DNA from: Nymphaea colorata | Taxonomy: Eukaryota > Streptophyta > Magnoliopsida > Nymphaeales > Nymphaeaceae | Direction: 5' to 3' | Length of the DNA stretch: 64,000 bases | NCBI RefSeq assembly: GCF_008831285.2 | Contig: NC_045145.1 | Location: 22,938,802-23,002,801 of the forward strand | Shown: piece after piece, positions 1 through 14,395 of the stretch | Numbering within the stretch: position 1 is the stretch's first letter | Layout of the letters: every line of letters begins with the position of its first letter | Translations under genes and position numbers: made by a program | The notes under the pieces: model-generated | The model's database searches: none | What the model was told of the DNA's origin: nothing | The model's input: only the letters and a program-made list of their open reading frames with translations

Positions 1-46
1 GCTGAAATGCTTAATAAAAGCTTCCAAGGTCGAGCCTGGATAAGTT

Positions 47-106
<60 letters not shown>

Positions 107-2283
107 AATGTCTATACAGCTGACGCCATCTTATCTACTAACAACAACCATTATTGCAATCAGGGGCAGAGCCAAAATTTTGGTGTTGGGACGACCGAAC
201 TGTCATGCAATACACTCAATATAATTTTTGAAATTTTTTCAAGAAGCAATATTTATTTTTAAAAAGTTTTGTGGGTACCAAACTCACATTTTTTAACATT
301 TTAATTTTTTAAAATGTGGACCATTTCAGGACATGTTTCATATGCTTTGTTCCACTATAGTTAGGAGCAGTATTCTTTTGTAATTTGTTTTGCATGTATT
401 ATTTTAGATGCATCTTACAGTTTGTTCTTTGCTAATATAAGGAATGAAGGCATATACTTCAACCGGTTGTTCTAGTATCTTAACCATAGTTACAAATATC
501 ACTTTCATGTTTTAAACAACTAGGTTTTCTTCAAATATAATAGGACGAGTTTGAAAAAAAAAAGGATAAAATAAAATAAATTTAAAAAATTAAAAAATCT
601 TAAAAATTAGGAAAAATAAAACAAATGAGACAACGTAAAAAAAATAAGTAAATAAACAGTAAATAAAATTATAAAAGCGAAACAAGCATTTGACAGTTAA
701 AAAATGTGAAAAAACACTTAAAATGAAAAAAAATGTGAAAAAACATGTCTTTTCCAAAAAAAATACATCTTTTGCTGGTTTACTGACTTATTTTTCATGT
801 TTTGAACATGTTTTTTTTTTATTGACTATGATCTTATATTGGGTTCATCATTACTGCTCATTGTTTGAACAATATCCACATGTACTATATTACTGTGTGT
901 CATTAATTTGATTTCAAAATGGATAAACATAAGGACAATGATAGTATAGCATAGCATTTGATGTGATCTTCCTCGATCCATGAGACAGACGCTGGACCAA
1001 CCACGCCTTTACACGCCGGCTGACATGATCAGCATTCTGGATCACATCAAATCATGGGGAAGTGCTTTCTCAATGGAGAATAATGGGGCGGAGCCCTGCT
1101 GCTACTAGAGAACAGTAACATGAGAGAACTGTACTGACAGATAAGAAACAGTATAGACAAACAAAACCTGTACACCTAAGCAATTCTCTCCTGCAAAAGA
1201 TATCCTCTAAGCCATCTGTAGCTCCCCTGATAAGTTCTAATTGACAGGTTTGTTTCTTCATCTGTAAAATCATATAATTCTGAATTGGAGCTAAAACCAA
1301 CAAAAGATCATTGCATATTACTAACTTGTCTCTGCAATGTTTTATGAGTGGCAGAAATTTTTTCTGCTTATCCAGTTTAAACAAGTTTTATTGTCAGAAG
1401 CAATTACAAACTGCTTTTTTCAGTTGATGGGAGAGTAGATAATCCCTTTAGAAATGGTCTTTGATGATAAATGAGATGTTTTCAACCAAGGTGGTGCTCC
1501 TGGTGATAAACAATATGAGAACTCTCATTTGCTATGATAGGTGGCCCTCCATATTTTAAGTGTCCATTGCTTTCCAAATCTTGGAGAAATAAGTGATATA
1601 TCACATCAGGTGGTCCTCTTGTTATATGGTGGGGATCCAGTAAAGCTTTGCTGTCTAAAGTTTAGTGCATTTTCACTTTTTGTCAAGCTTGACTCCCCAG
1701 ATACCAATTGCATAGTTGATAAGAATGGATATTTTTCGTTTTATGTGGTGCGATCACAGTCCTTTTGCATTAAACCGTCACAAGAACACGCCACAGTTGA
1801 GGAATCAGGACGTGGAAAATCAAACATGTCTTTGAAATAGATGTATAAACTTTCGAACGGCAAAATAACCACACTAATTTGATATTAACTGATTGAGATC
1901 CAAATCTGAGTTCTCTCGCGACATATACAATGTGTATGTAAAAAGAGCATTTTGGGCATTTGGTAAGAACAAAAACTTTCTCTTCCTATTTTTTATCTTT
2001 GCAAGGGAAGGTGTCCTCTACGTGAAATGAAGGGCATTTCAGTCATTGCAGTCTCCAACATGCAACCTACATGGTACGCGGCAGGTACATTGTTCGAGTA
2101 GCGTGGGCGTAAAATCCTTAAAGTCCTACTCTTATACTTTCAAGGTTCTAACTTGCTTCGAAACTTACGGAGACTTAGGATACATTTTTTAACTTAGTTT
2201 CACGCTTGTCATTGTTTGTAACCTAAAAAATGAATAATACACTTAAACATGACGGCAACCATGAGATTCGAACATCTTGAAAG
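1..2283. other. intergenic, repeats only
   Basis: Beyond the (AT)n tract at 49-103 and a ggggcagagccaaaattttg repeat fragment near 164, the stretch is AT-rich with short accidental frames. No gene is seen. Confidence 0.6.
49..103. repeat. (AT)n microsatellite
   Basis: About 27 uninterrupted AT units. Confidence 0.95.
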
Positions 2284-2420
2284 GGGCAGAGGCAAGGAGG
2301 GCCGGGTAGGGGCCATGGCCCACCCTTAAGTTCTTAAAATTTAGATTTATCCATTAAACTTTTAAAAATTTTAGTTCCACCCCGTAAAACTTTTGAAAAA
2401 ACGGAGTTGGCCTCTGCCAA
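2284..2420. repeat. short repeat with GGCAGAGGC ends
   Basis: The left end ggcagaggcaaggagg and right end ggcagaggccaactcc (minus strand) form a degenerate inverted repeat of about 135 bp. The inner ggggccatggcccac-type text recurs, inverted, near 43975-44025. Confidence 0.4.
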
Positions 2421-2639
2421 AAAAATTATTTAGTACACAAGTCCTACAGATAAGGCTTGTACGGGATCCCAAAGTGGAAAAACACTTCGTACAACGTTTT
2501 GAGAAGCGTTTCACTAACAAAAAAATAAAAGGAAAAACACAGAAAAGATAGTGATGTCTTCTCTGTCGAAAGCAACTAAAATCAGTTTGCCAATCCGGTT
2601 GGACCATACATAAACATTTGAGCTGATAAGATGGAAGTT

Positions 2640-3400
2640 CCACTATAGCGTACAATTGCTTTTATCCACCATGTTTTCTCTCCATGAAGTGGAGGGGAAG
2701 TTGGCAAACACCACCACCGTATTGACCAGCTTCTGCAACTGCATGGGGACATCTTTTCGTCTATCATGCTGCAGCACTCAGTGAAAAGGCTAGAAAAGGC
2801 TGCCCTTTCATGAAGGGCCTAGCTACCTTGACAATCATCATCAAAGTAGTGGCTCGAACAGAGCATAAAAGTGGACTGTATCTAAGCAACCACTCTTCAC
2901 ATTATTTCTGCCAGACCAGACAAGCATGGCAGGATGCCGCAGCAGATTCTAGTGACTCTAAAAATCAAGGTCAAGTGGACAGGACATGGTGGTTGTGCTT
3001 CATTCAATCTGCAGGCCTTGAAGGGGTCCACAATGCAGATCAATTTCAAAAAAGCTATAAGAAGCAACTTTCTCTGTTTAATTCTGTCAGAAATGACGCT
3101 GTTCAACTTCGTAGCACGGGTTCAAGTTGGCTTGATTTGTTACAGATGAAAAAGGCGGCAACCTTGAACATGATCCAGATAGGTTTTTCAACTTGTTTAC
3201 CAGCTCCAGCAATATGAATGCTCTATCCTGTCATATATAAAGAAACAAGAACGCACAATTCCTTTGCTTTTGTCTCGTGATAAGGAAACCAGAAGGATCA
3301 GGCTCCACGCTTTAGTGGCAGACCTCATGAAAATGGAAGAGACCAAGGAATGCCTCATATGTATCGCATTTGCAGTTGGGACCTGGAAAAAAACTCGATA
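2640..3400 (+). pseudogene. decayed protein-coding gene fragment, family not recognised
   Basis: Protein-like text appears in broken plus-strand frames. One frame around 2720-2800 gives HRIDQLLQLHGDIFSSIMLQ. An open stretch about 2920-3120 gives QAWQDAAADSSDSKNQGQVD and later GLEGVHNADQFQKSYKKQ and SSWLDLLQ. After an acceptor-like ttacag, 3147 onward gives DEKGGNLEHDPDRFFNLF in another frame. About 3235-3340 gives KKQERTIPLLLSRDKETRR and HALVADLMKMEETKECL. Frame changes and in-frame stops between these pieces indicate a pseudogene or a processed or captured fragment. I do not recognise the parent protein. Confidence 0.35.
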
Positions 3401-4725
3401 CTCGTGCTAATGACTTTTGATGACTGAATACATGGCACCGTTTGGACATGGGATGACCTAAGAAACACTGAGAGGTGGCTTTCTATCATTATAATTAATT
3501 GATGAATCCAAAGGACTAAGCTTGTATGACTCTGTAGCCGATACAAAAACCCTTGCTGTTGGGTTTTGCTCACAAGATTCAGAGTCAGAAGGTTATCAGT
3601 TACAATTTTCTCATATTCAAAAGATAGATGAGTTCTCATCTTTATCCTTGAGACCATTAATATCTGCTGTGCTTATCCTCTGAATTGTTCCAATTTTATC
3701 GGATGTCATATCTATTGTGCTGATATTCTCTGTATCTGCTGTGTTTTTTTTGTATTTGAGTTAGTATGTTGTATTTCTCCTACAGATTTTAAGTCCTTTA
3801 GCTCAAATTATGCATGTCTAGTGTTTTCTCCACCTTTCCTTTCTAATCCCTGTTTGCTTTTATTCGTTCTATTTGTTTACTTTTCACACCAACGAGAGAG
3901 ATCCCAGTAGGATTTAAACCTTGCATCAAGGTCCAAGCCCAAAATATTGCAACCTGAATCATTTAGGTAAGATCCTGTTGACGCTTATTGCAACTCAAAA
4001 TGAAACAGCAAAGATGGGTTTGTTCAATGTGTAACCAACCATGCAGAACCTAGAAGTACAGAACTTCGAGAACCCTACATGGAAGGCTCCAATACTCATA
4101 AAAAATTTTCACTTTGCCCATAATTCCATCAAATTGATTGTGTGATTTATGGTAGGATCCCTCAGCAGCCATTATGAAGCCCCCATATCAATGGAGGATA
4201 CCTACTTGAAGATAGATTACCAATTATGATCTCATCCACACTTTAGGAGATTCAAAATGTAGCAAGATAATGGAGGAACCTCAAAGTGGTCAAAGTCCCT
4301 CCCCACTTTTGCCCCGGTCCCGGGGTCTAGGATATCAAGTTCACCGTCAGTGTAAAAGCCTCTCCCTCCTTCCTCCCGCCCCAGGGTCCAAGGCATCAAG
4401 TTCACCAGGTGGCGGTATGAAGTGCCTACTATCAGTAATCTGACCACCCCAATTAATGACCCATTTTGAATTTGTCGGCCTTAGTTTTGATTGATATGCA
4501 TACCTAATGTTCCACAAGAAAGCATTTGCAATGAGAGGTCAAGCTACCAAAGTTTAGTGTTGAGTTTTCTACCATATACAAAAGAAAATTTTGGTGGCTC
4601 TATCGTCTTGAAGTAAGAATTTGTACAACTTTATCTCAGAGCAGTACAAAAAGCTATGCACAGCCGTGTAAAACTGAAGCATTTTTGTAGCAAACAACTA
4701 CGAAAAACCATATACATTCCCTGAG
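3401..4725. other. 3' flank of the KUP2/6/8-like gene
   Basis: No coding potential was recognised. The last few hundred bases before 4725 probably include the 3' UTR of the minus-strand transporter. A short imperfect duplication (gggtctaggatatcaagttc / gggtccaaggcatcaagttc) lies at about 4321-4400. Confidence 0.5.
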
Positions 4726-7700
4726 TCAGACATAGTAAATCATCCCCACTTCCAGTGTTGATGTATGAGGGATATTGAGCGCAGAAGCTGGACCCCTGCA
4801 ATTTCTTCTTAGGAAGTCATACCCAACATCTATTGCTATCCGCTTTAAGAAACTTGATCCGCTCTTTGCCCGGACATATGAATGGCCCAGAATGAATGCC
4901 ATGCCTGCTTCTCTTGCCTCCATCAATTCCTGCAGTTCTTCCCTGGCAGCTGCATCCATTTCTGGACTTTCTGGCAGCAAGAATCTTACCTGTTTTCTCC
5001 TTGTAACCACTGGTGAGCTGTTTACGCTCAACTCATTACATGAACCTGATGTCCCTGGCACATCTGCTGCATTTTCTTCCACACAATGAAAAGAGTCAGC
5101 TGTAGGTGTTCCTATAACAGTGAGCTTTTCATCCTTCTCATATTCATCCATTGATAATGAACTTTGCTGTCCTGAACGGATGAATTCTGCGATGCTGTAT
5201 GTCAACTCCTTCTCAAACTCTAGATCATCTTTGTGGATATCCAAATATCCATATCGAACTATGCATCTATACAGCCTGAACTCTTTTGGCCCAATTCGAC
5301 CAACAAGGAACCTCTCTTCAGGTCGAACATATGGTACAGGAACAGATTTTATGCACACAAACACTAGGACCTGGTGGAATGCTGGGAGATTGGTGACAAA
5401 ATGTGAGAACATTGCGGGAATTCCAGTGGCGACTTCTGCATGTATGAGCCCAATGCCAGGCACTCGGACAATACCAAGACCTGGTCCAAGGCTAAGCAAC
5501 CACTTCATGGAGACTTTATTCTGAAGGTCAAACTCATACTTCTTGATTGTACCATAGTGCCATATGTACATGACCAGCATAAATGCAAAAGAGAGAACTA
5601 TAGGGACCCAAGCACCCTCTAAGAACTTGATGAGAGATGCAGAGAAATAAAGTGCTTCAATGGTTCCAAAGAAGAAGATGAAGCAAATTGCAAAGAGGAC
5701 ATTCTTGTGCCAGCAGAGAACAATTACAAGAGACATAAGACAGGTTGTGACAAGCATCACAGTTATGACTGCCAAACCTGCATTAAAAACAAATAATCGT
5801 CTATAAGAAGCAATGCATTGACCATAAAAGATGCTGGGTATATATGTGTGTGTTTGTGCGCGCATCAATTGATAGTTCACAATGTGTACATGTAAACTCA
5901 CATGTTCAAAATGAAAAGAGTAGTTATCATCCACTTCTTTTAAAAATCACTTTACAGGTTCCACTTTGTCAACTATCAATCAAGTTGATCAAACAATTCA
6001 TAATCGGTGCATGCAGTTCATTATGAACTTTTGATTATTTTCTTCTCTTATTCAACAGGCTCCTTGTTAAACTATGTTTACGGTCAAGAGATTCTTTTAA
6101 TCCATCAAGAGATTCAACAATTTAATCACATGTACAAAGCATTAACTAATTAATCAACGCTCTCCTTTCAACCGCCTTGTATATTTACGTACTCTTAAAT
6201 AAGCAGAAGGGTAAACCCACGTTGGTGTGCAAGAGTGAGGTGAAGTGCCAATTCAGTATGTCAAAGGGACCTTACCTTAAGATATGCTTAGCCAACAGAC
6301 AGACTCAAATACTTGGGCCTCACTTGCAAAATTATAGCAAGGACGTAGAAACATAAAGGCAGAAACAGAAACCATGAGATGGTGTGAAAATTCTGCCCGA
6401 CAAACATGGCAACTTTCTTCATGATTCAAGAAAACTGAAATGTGGCAACGAGTTGTTAGGTACCAATTGTCTAAACGTGATGTTTCATAAGCATGCTTAC
6501 TTTTCCTTAAAGCATGAAGGTCACTGCTAATGAAGCTTCATAGTTTCAATTGTTAGCTTCTAGATTAAAGGGCATATTCAAGAAAACTGAAGCTGGAAAA
6601 CTAGGCACATAAAAAATGCTTTCAATTTTCAGTTCTCCAAGATATTTGAGGTAGGCAACTTATTGTTTCCCTTATATTTTCTGTTTTACAATTTTCTTCA
6701 TTCTCGAGGTCAGCCTCCACTTGTATAGGCTTTATGTTCCAAAGACTTGCTAATGTGAATAGAGGCCAAACAGCTTGTCAATCAGTAAGGAAAAACATTT
6801 GAAAACCTAGAAGAAAGCTGCTGATTCAGCTGAAGAGTAAACAGGATACTGTAACACATAATATGTTACCTGAGGCATTTCCCATTCGCTTAGTGTCTCT
6901 GAAGCCAACAGTGACAGCAAGGCAGAGCAGCATTAGGATCCAATTAATCTCTGGGATATAAATCTGCCCATTAATCTTATCTGATGTATGAACAATTCTC
7001 ACTCTTGGGAAGCAACCCAGAGCAGAGCACTGTCGAATAATGGAAAATGTTCCTGTAATAATAGATTGACTCCCCACTACTGCTGCAAGTATTGCTATTC
7101 CGAGTACAGGCCACCTCAAAACCTCTAAAAGGATTTAATCATTGCAATAAAAGATTAATGAACATACATATATATAAGCTAAAGATCCCTCATAAATTGA
7201 TCCCCATACCTGGCACAGATACATAAAATCCGATATGATACCCAGTTTGAATGACGTGATGCTTCGACAGATAAGCAGCTTGTCCCATATATGCAAGGAT
7301 CAAAGATGGGTAGACCACGAATGTGAATGCAAGCTGTGAACAATTAACCTTATCAGTTCAACTTTAACTTCCAGTTATCCTAATGAAAACTATCAAGAAC
7401 AACATATCCTCTGATGCACCAGAAAAAGCAATAATATAGAACATGGGCGATTGTAGCTGTGTATGCATATATTGGCTTTAAACTAGCATGACATGCAATA
7501 TCCCAGACACCTAAAATGAGCAACCCATGTAAGAAACGGCAAGTTTTGACAACATAAACACCAAATAATCACTGACGGACATTGAATGTTGACACAAATT
7601 TGGAAAGTGCCAAATCCATAAGCGTTATTTATTGTAAAATATAGTTTATAGGCTTCAGCGAGAGTGAATTAGTTTTAGTTATACCTTAATCGATAACTGT

Positions 7701-10242
7701 GAAAAGTGTCCAAGGTCTGCAAACATAGCCTCGGAACCTACAAAATGACAAGCATAAATTGCTGAGATAAAAAGAATTTCAAGATGAAGAATCGCCCTTT
7801 TGATTGAAAGCCTTCTACCTGTGATACACAAGAGAATCCCTCCCAAAGACATCCATCCTCCCCTTTGTGTCTTCCTCAAGAACTTGTACATATGGTATGG
7901 GGAAAGTGCTTGATATACATGAGGGTTCCAGCGAAAGATATTGTAAACACCAATGAGGCTGATGCAAAGAAGCCAAGTTACAACAATTGGTGCAAACAGA
8001 TATGCTACCCGATGTGTACCATAATGTTGAAGAGCAAACAGTCCGACCAGTATGATGCATGCAATAGGGACTACTGCATCTGCAAAATGGTCAAAACATT
8101 GAAAGAACCAAAAAACAAATGAATAACTGGAGCAAGCATCCATATTATGTTATCATTGCATTGATGAGCAGCAGAATATGGTAACAGTAGTATATATTGC
8201 AGTTAGAATAGACTTAATATCTGTCAGCATATGATAGTAATTAGTAAGCGATGAGACCAAAAAAATTGATAGCAAGCATGAAACGCAGAACCCACTTTTT
8301 TCCAGCAACGAATTTAGTTACTGATGGACTTATCTTCTATTGGCTATCTAGATATGATAAGGCCTGCAAACATGGTAAACAAGGAAATAGGATGAAGAAC
8401 TTTCCTCACTGATGACACCAGTGATCTCTGTCCAAATTGAGAATGTTGCAACAGGAAGAGAAAAAAACTGACCAAACAATAGAAGTGCCTGAACAAAAAG
8501 TTCAGCACACACCAAATAGAGACAGATAAAAAGAACAGAAGAACAAGAATAATCTTCCTGGAAGACTTGCCATCTTAAAATTCTAATATTTAATGAAATT
8601 AGAGAACACAATGCGATCACTGGTAGCAGGATCTGCATATATTAGCTTCTCTGCATGGTTGGTATGCAGATGTATATGTCACCTTGGCACAGGATTAACG
8701 ACGATAACCTTCATTCCATCAAAGTAAATGTCAACATCCATTAGAATACAACTTTCACAAGCATCATAAACACCTAAGACGCAAACAATTAATCACAACT
8801 AAAGATGCAGATATGCCATGCTTACATTCATGTTGTCTTCTCGACATTGAGAGCTCCAACCCTGACACTGCAGAAAAAACTGCAAGACACAACAGATTCT
8901 TCACAACTCTTAAAGAAAACTGAAAAGGTCCAACACAACAGACTAAAGAAAAAAATATATATAACAGTACCTGAAATTGCCGGCGTGAGGACTCCATCAC
9001 CGATGACCATGCAAGCACCTAACAGGGCCAACACAAGCAATATGCTCTGCAGGACTTTATGCTTTTCAAGCAAAAGCCTTACCCTTGATCCCATCTTAGA
9101 GTCATAAGGCATTTCTTTCTTGTACGTTGAGAGTGCTTCATCAGCGACCTGGCCGTTTGGCAAGAAACCAACCTTGGCATGCCTGCAGAGAAGAGAGTAC
9201 AAGGCAAAAGTTCCACCTGCATAAGGGCAAGAACAGCATGGTACTAGTATGTTAGCAGTGTAGCATATAACAACATACGACGACCAAATATTCCTCTTTT
9301 TCTTGTTGGTTAATGGCCAATACCTTCTCCATTATCATCTGCTCTCAGCACTATAAAAACATACTTGAGAAGAGGCACCAGCGTCAACGTCCAGAAAACA
9401 AAAGAAAGTACTCCAAAAATCTCTTCATTAGTCTCGGAATGATGAATATCCTCTGCGAAGGTGCTCTTGTACACATATAAGGGTGAAGTACTCAAATCCC
9501 CATATACCACACCCAAGCTCTGATACGCCAGGGTTAAAATAGTCCTCCATGATTCTTTCTGTCAACAGAAAAAACAATAGAAGCGCAATTCATCAAACAC
9601 GAGTACAAGTTAAAACATATCCCATATCCTTCTCCGTTAAAACACCCTAAAAATAAATATTTTTCCTTAAAAACTTGCTACCAAGGAAAACCATACTCCT
9701 CCGATCTCCCTTCAAGATCTTCATAAATCCAGTAGCTTATTCCTATCCATATATAAGAACAGATATTTTTTCTTTTCTTGCAGTTGATTTTTTAATTGAA
9801 AAAAAAAAACATTTCTTTTCACCAGTAAATTCAATTGCCAAATTAAAGAAGCTCCCTCTCTCTTTTCGTGCTCAGGCCAATGTCAAAAGCAAAGTATTTG
9901 AGGAAACAGTCGAAACTACATCGCCAACTATGACATGATAAAAGAAAATTTACATTGTTTTGAAATAAGTGAAGATAGAGGCAAAGGATTGCAACTCGGG
10001 AAAACAGTATTTTTTTTTCAATTTAGAACTCTCGAAGGGAGAAAAACTGACAAATTCAAGCATTAAAGAAATGTTGCAGAAATGCATCTCTAACAAGCAG
10101 CCATAACCAAACAAGAAATCTTTGCTTTCTGCCTTTCAGAAGACCAAACATACAAATTCTTTGCTTTCACCAGGCAAGTGGGAGAAGGAGAGGGAGAGAT
10201 CACCTTAACAGGGTTCCTGTAAATCCCACCCTCAACATCCAT
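4726..10242 (-). CDS. HAK/KUP/KT potassium transporter, KUP2/KUP6/KUP8-like, 9 coding exons
   Basis: Predicted K+ uptake or K+/H+ symport protein of the plant HAK/KUP/KT family. Coding exons in transcript order: 10242-10204, 9558-9324, 9216-8971, 8879-8826, 8079-7819, 7737-7685, 7333-7210, 7124-6870, 5777-4726. They sum to 2319 nt (772 aa plus TGA), with all junctions GT-AG and in frame. The first exon holds only 13 codons ([13 protein letters not shown]). The family filter-like motif is [15 protein letters not shown] at residues 29-43. Others seen are [55 protein letters not shown] and [10 protein letters not shown], a run of hydrophobic segments, and a cytosolic tail with [38 protein letters not shown] and the end [13 protein letters not shown] in place of GDxG, and the tail, fit the KUP2/6/8 clade known from growth and osmotic regulation; clade assignment is from remembered family features. 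Start chosen because exon 1 splices in frame to [16 protein letters not shown]. Confidence 0.93.
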
Positions 10243-12129
10243 GGCAATGAGGAGCCAAAACGCCAACTAGCCCATTCCACTCTGCAACCTCAGAACGATA
10301 CCGCACCATTCAGTCAGAGCAACCGAAACCACTGCAACCAGTCAGCGGAAAGGCAACAGCACGCGTCAAGCTCATGAATCCACTCATCTGCATATTCAGA
10401 CTCTGCAACCCACCTCACCAAATGAAGAACAGAAGCAGACCACGCTAGCGGAAGTCAATAGACTGCTCCCAACTTCGCCTTTTCCGGTTTTCTCTGTCGT
10501 CTGCCAAAATATCCGGACTCCTACTCGAGCTACAAACCAAGAACAGCCACCGTCAATTCTCCCGTGCTAAGGTGTTATAAATTAGGTGGTCAGAAATTTA
10601 ATACCAGCACCACCCAGAAGGCACCTCCACTATCTGGGATTAAATGAATGAGAAACGGCGATGTGTGTGAGAGAGAGAGGCGTTTATTCTTTCCAAGTCC
10701 AACTGGTAGTTCAACTATTCCTACGATGACAAGGTGATAAAAAGAACAGGTAGAAACAGCAAGGTTTATCAAAAAGCTAGTAATGAATCTAATTAAAGCA
10801 AGATTTACCACGAGACGTAGGAATTTAGAATAGAAGAACGGTCCTGAGCTTGTGCCAGAGAACATTTACTTTTAGTAAAAAGATTGAAAAAGATGGGGAA
10901 GAAGAAGAAGACAGCAGTGCTTTTGGCCGGCTCGGATTTCATTACTTTGGTCAATCCCAAATCTTCCACCAAACGTGACTCTGGATTTGGACGACAAGGA
11001 ATAATTTTCTTTCCTTCTTTCTTTCAATATGTAAAAATTCTACCACAGAAGCCGACCAACCAAGGCAAGGGGGAAACGGAAGCGTATTAGAAACACACGC
11101 ATCTGCCTCCTGTGGGTGTATAATATTGAGAACAAGTGAACTAATCTTTATCTGACTTTATTAAAGCTGGCTGTGCTCCATATAATTGAAATGACTTGAA
11201 CGACCCTTGTTGGCTTTCTTCTTTTCTCTTTTAAAAAAAAAAAAAAAAAACTTCGTTTAAAGGACTATTTTTTAATTAAATTCTCAAAAGCAGGCTTCAT
11301 TTTCCCCACTTTTCTTGTAAACGGGTCAATGTCGTTGGCAACTGTGCTGGTTAAAAAAGAGTGGTTAGGTGCTTCTCCCTTTGCCCAATGATTTATCTAA
11401 AAAGATCAGCCAACCACGAGGCAAATTGATCTTTTTTTTTTCTTTAAAAGCAAAAGAATTTTTAACTCAAAAAAAAAAAAGTGCTGCAAAAAGCAAAGCA
11501 TAAAGTTTTTTATGCGTTTCAACTTGGCTCGTAAAAGTCAGTTTTAAAATCTATCGGTTTCTGAATTGGGTTGGCAGCTTATGAATCGAGTTGTAAATAG
11601 ACCAACAATTTTTAAAAAAAATATAATAATATAAAACATAATTAAAAAATTAAAACATTTTAAAATATAAACAAAGTTGACATGTGGACTCTCAAATCAT
11701 TCAAATTCAAGTTGATTCTATAACATTGGTTTCTTCGGTGTTAAAGATATGAAATATATGTATCTTGACATGTCAACCACTAATTCTTAGTTATTTCAAT
11801 ACAATAATAATCAAAAGTATTTATATTTTTCTTATTCAAAAGTGAGAGAAATAAGTCGATAGAGACCATGCATATCGGCCAATACGTCACATAGTTTAGT
11901 TCCCGATTCAAGTTAGAAACCGACGCTTATGACTTTGATGTACCTACCAATCAGCTGCATCATATAATTAGTTGTTAGCAACAGCAAAAGTCTAAGCTCA
12001 CCGAAAAAAACAAAAGAGAGAGAGAAATTAGAAACAGGAGACCTTTTTCTGAAATTCTTCCTAAAATCTGAGTTCCTAAAATTAAATTTGAGAAAGGAAG
12101 ACTCTACCGCCGAAAAAAAGTATGATGTG
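10243..12129. other. 5' UTR and upstream region of the KUP2/6/8-like gene
   Basis: The minus-strand leader starts here. An acceptor-like ttgcag just upstream of the ATG (about 10286) leaves room for a 5' UTR intron, as is common in this family. Poly-A/T tracts (11232-11250, 11431-11445) and AT-rich DNA follow. No other gene is seen. Confidence 0.45.
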
Positions 12130-12590
12130 CGTAGGGGTAAACAATTCTCGAGTTCGACTCGTTAAAACTCGGCTGGTGAACGAGTTCGAGTCAACTCATT
12201 TGCTTAGCGACTGGAGCTCGAGTTCATGGGTCGACTCGCTCAAATGATCGAGTTTAGTTCGATTTTACTGAACTCGAACTGTTAAGCTCGACTTGGCTTG
12301 AAAATGATGTGTAGCGATTTTTTAAATATTCGACTCGTTTTTTAAATTAAAAAACCAGTATAATGATGTTAATTAATTATGTAAGTTTTTACAAAAATTC
12401 ATTCAAGTTTGTTGAGCCTTAATCAAGCTGAAGTAATAGTCCATATATTCTAACAAGTTTGTCGAGTCATAACTGCTGAGTCGAGCTCGAGCTGCTTCTG
12501 TCGAGCTATTATTGAGCTCGAACTCAAGGTTTCATTAATCGAGCCGAGCTCGAGCTGGCTGAACTCGGGCTCAACTTGGCTTGTGTTCAC
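12130..12590. repeat. GAGCTCGAG-rich dispersed repeat, unclassified
   Basis: About 460 bp built of variants of gagctcgag, ctcgagttcgactcg and gaactcg, more GC-rich than its surroundings. This type of text is common in plant repeats. No reading frame; class and ends not determined. Confidence 0.5.
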
Positions 12591-13201
12591 TTCAGAAAGA
12601 CTATAATTTCTCAGTTTCAACTTTCAAATATGGACAACTTTCAAACATGGATAAACTACAGCCGGTTTCAAGCGAACAGGAGGCTAATCTCGTTGTCGAG
12701 TGAAGGCCGAAGCATCTACCCTTCCTCCATCCCTCCATGCAAGACTCTAGTGGGTTGGTAGCAGACTTTTAAATGTACCATTTTTTTAGCAATAAAGCCC
12801 AGACCGTCAACTCATGACCTAACTACCGCTAAAAAACTTAGCCCGACATTTAGTGGATTGGTAAACATATACTTAAGTTTAAATCTCTTTTATTTTCACC
12901 TAAATCAAAATATTGGACCTTGTGTTTGTCACAATTAGCCTGGATCAAATTCAAGCTCTGCTTTATAAAATACAATTTGAACTTGAGTCCTTAATTCAGG
13001 GTTCCTATTAATAAAATATAATTTTATTTTCATTAGAATTTGTTTGTAACATTGCATATCTATCTGTAAACAAACATCACATGGACACACACAATAATCT
13101 TATAGTATCTGTTTTTCTAGGAACAATAACAGCACATATCGTCAATTATTCAGCATTTACATGCTATTATATTTGAACACAGCATGGTGCACATGCCATA
13201 A

Positions 13202-13205
<4 letters not shown>

Positions 13206-13241
<36 letters not shown>
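13206..13241. repeat. (TA)n microsatellite
   Basis: About 18 uninterrupted units. Confidence 0.95.
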
Positions 13242-13247
<6 letters not shown>

Positions 13248-13523
13248 TGGTATCGAATTCACGAATTTTGGTATAGAAGACCAACTGTCACTAAAAATCT
13301 TAAAATATGAACTTAACTTTGAACATTGCCCATTAAGTTAAAACTTTACAATGCTGAATGAGATGGAAAAACAATGTTCTTCTTTCTTTTGTATTATTAT
13401 TTTCCACTTGAAGGGGAAATGTAAAAGAAGACAGTATTTCACATATTTTTAATGGGGTAAGCTTCAACATCAACATCAAGGTCTTCATCTGACAGATGCA
13501 CAAAGGTTTAGGCATGTAAAAAA

Positions 13524-13526
<3 letters not shown>

Positions 13527-13584
<58 letters not shown>
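13527..13584. repeat. (AT)n microsatellite
   Basis: About 29 uninterrupted units, the longest AT run in the window. Confidence 0.95.
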
Positions 13585-13586
<2 letters not shown>

Positions 13587-14395
13587 CGCTCGTTTCTATC
13601 TTTAATCAAAATCAATTAATTTTGCGGTATATAAATACATAGTTGGAGTAATTGCTGAGGTTTCCTACCACTTATAGAAAGTCAAAACCTTCACTCAACC
13701 TCTTCTTCACTCAATCTCTTCTTGCTTAAGAGGTAGAGTTTGCTTTCGGTGTTTTGACATTTCATCCCCACCACAATTTAATTTACATGTCATTTCTTTT
13801 GCAGAATAGAAAGTTGACACCCTGAATATTCGAAACAAAAACTGAGCGCCTACAATCTCATACCATACTTGTTGCCGCAACCCCTTCAAAACTTTTGCAC
13901 TATACATAAAACTGTTTTTTTAAGCATAATTTAACCGATTTAAATGAATATCCAGACTCTTATAATATCTAGAATTTCGAATCCAATTTAGCCAATTATT
14001 ATCCAAATAATCAGAAGTGGTAGCGACTAATATTAAAGAACTGGGAGGCGAAGCTGCAAGTAGCGATGAGTTGTTTGAGATTAGGTATTTGCAGAGGACG
14101 ACCCAGAGAGACAAGCGTGGCAGAAAAAATAAAATAAAGGGGAATTAGTTACAAATTTATAATAAAATAAGGTTTCAACCTTCTTAGTTGTTCTTTAATT
14201 CATCAACTTAGTGGTGAGCGCGTGTCCGCTGATGAGCTCAAGCTTACATCCTGATGATGGAGCAAGGCGTGCCATTTACGTGCAATATATTGTCTAGAGA
14301 GAGAAACTCCACGGAAAACTTGCTCTCCAACCAACAGACCATAACCAAACCCTAAACTATGGCCTTTCTTTGCCTTTGTCCTATTATAATAATAT

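Noticed and set aside
5120-5524. 134-codon plus-strand frame
   Set aside because: Antisense shadow of the last exon of the KUP2/6/8-like transporter.
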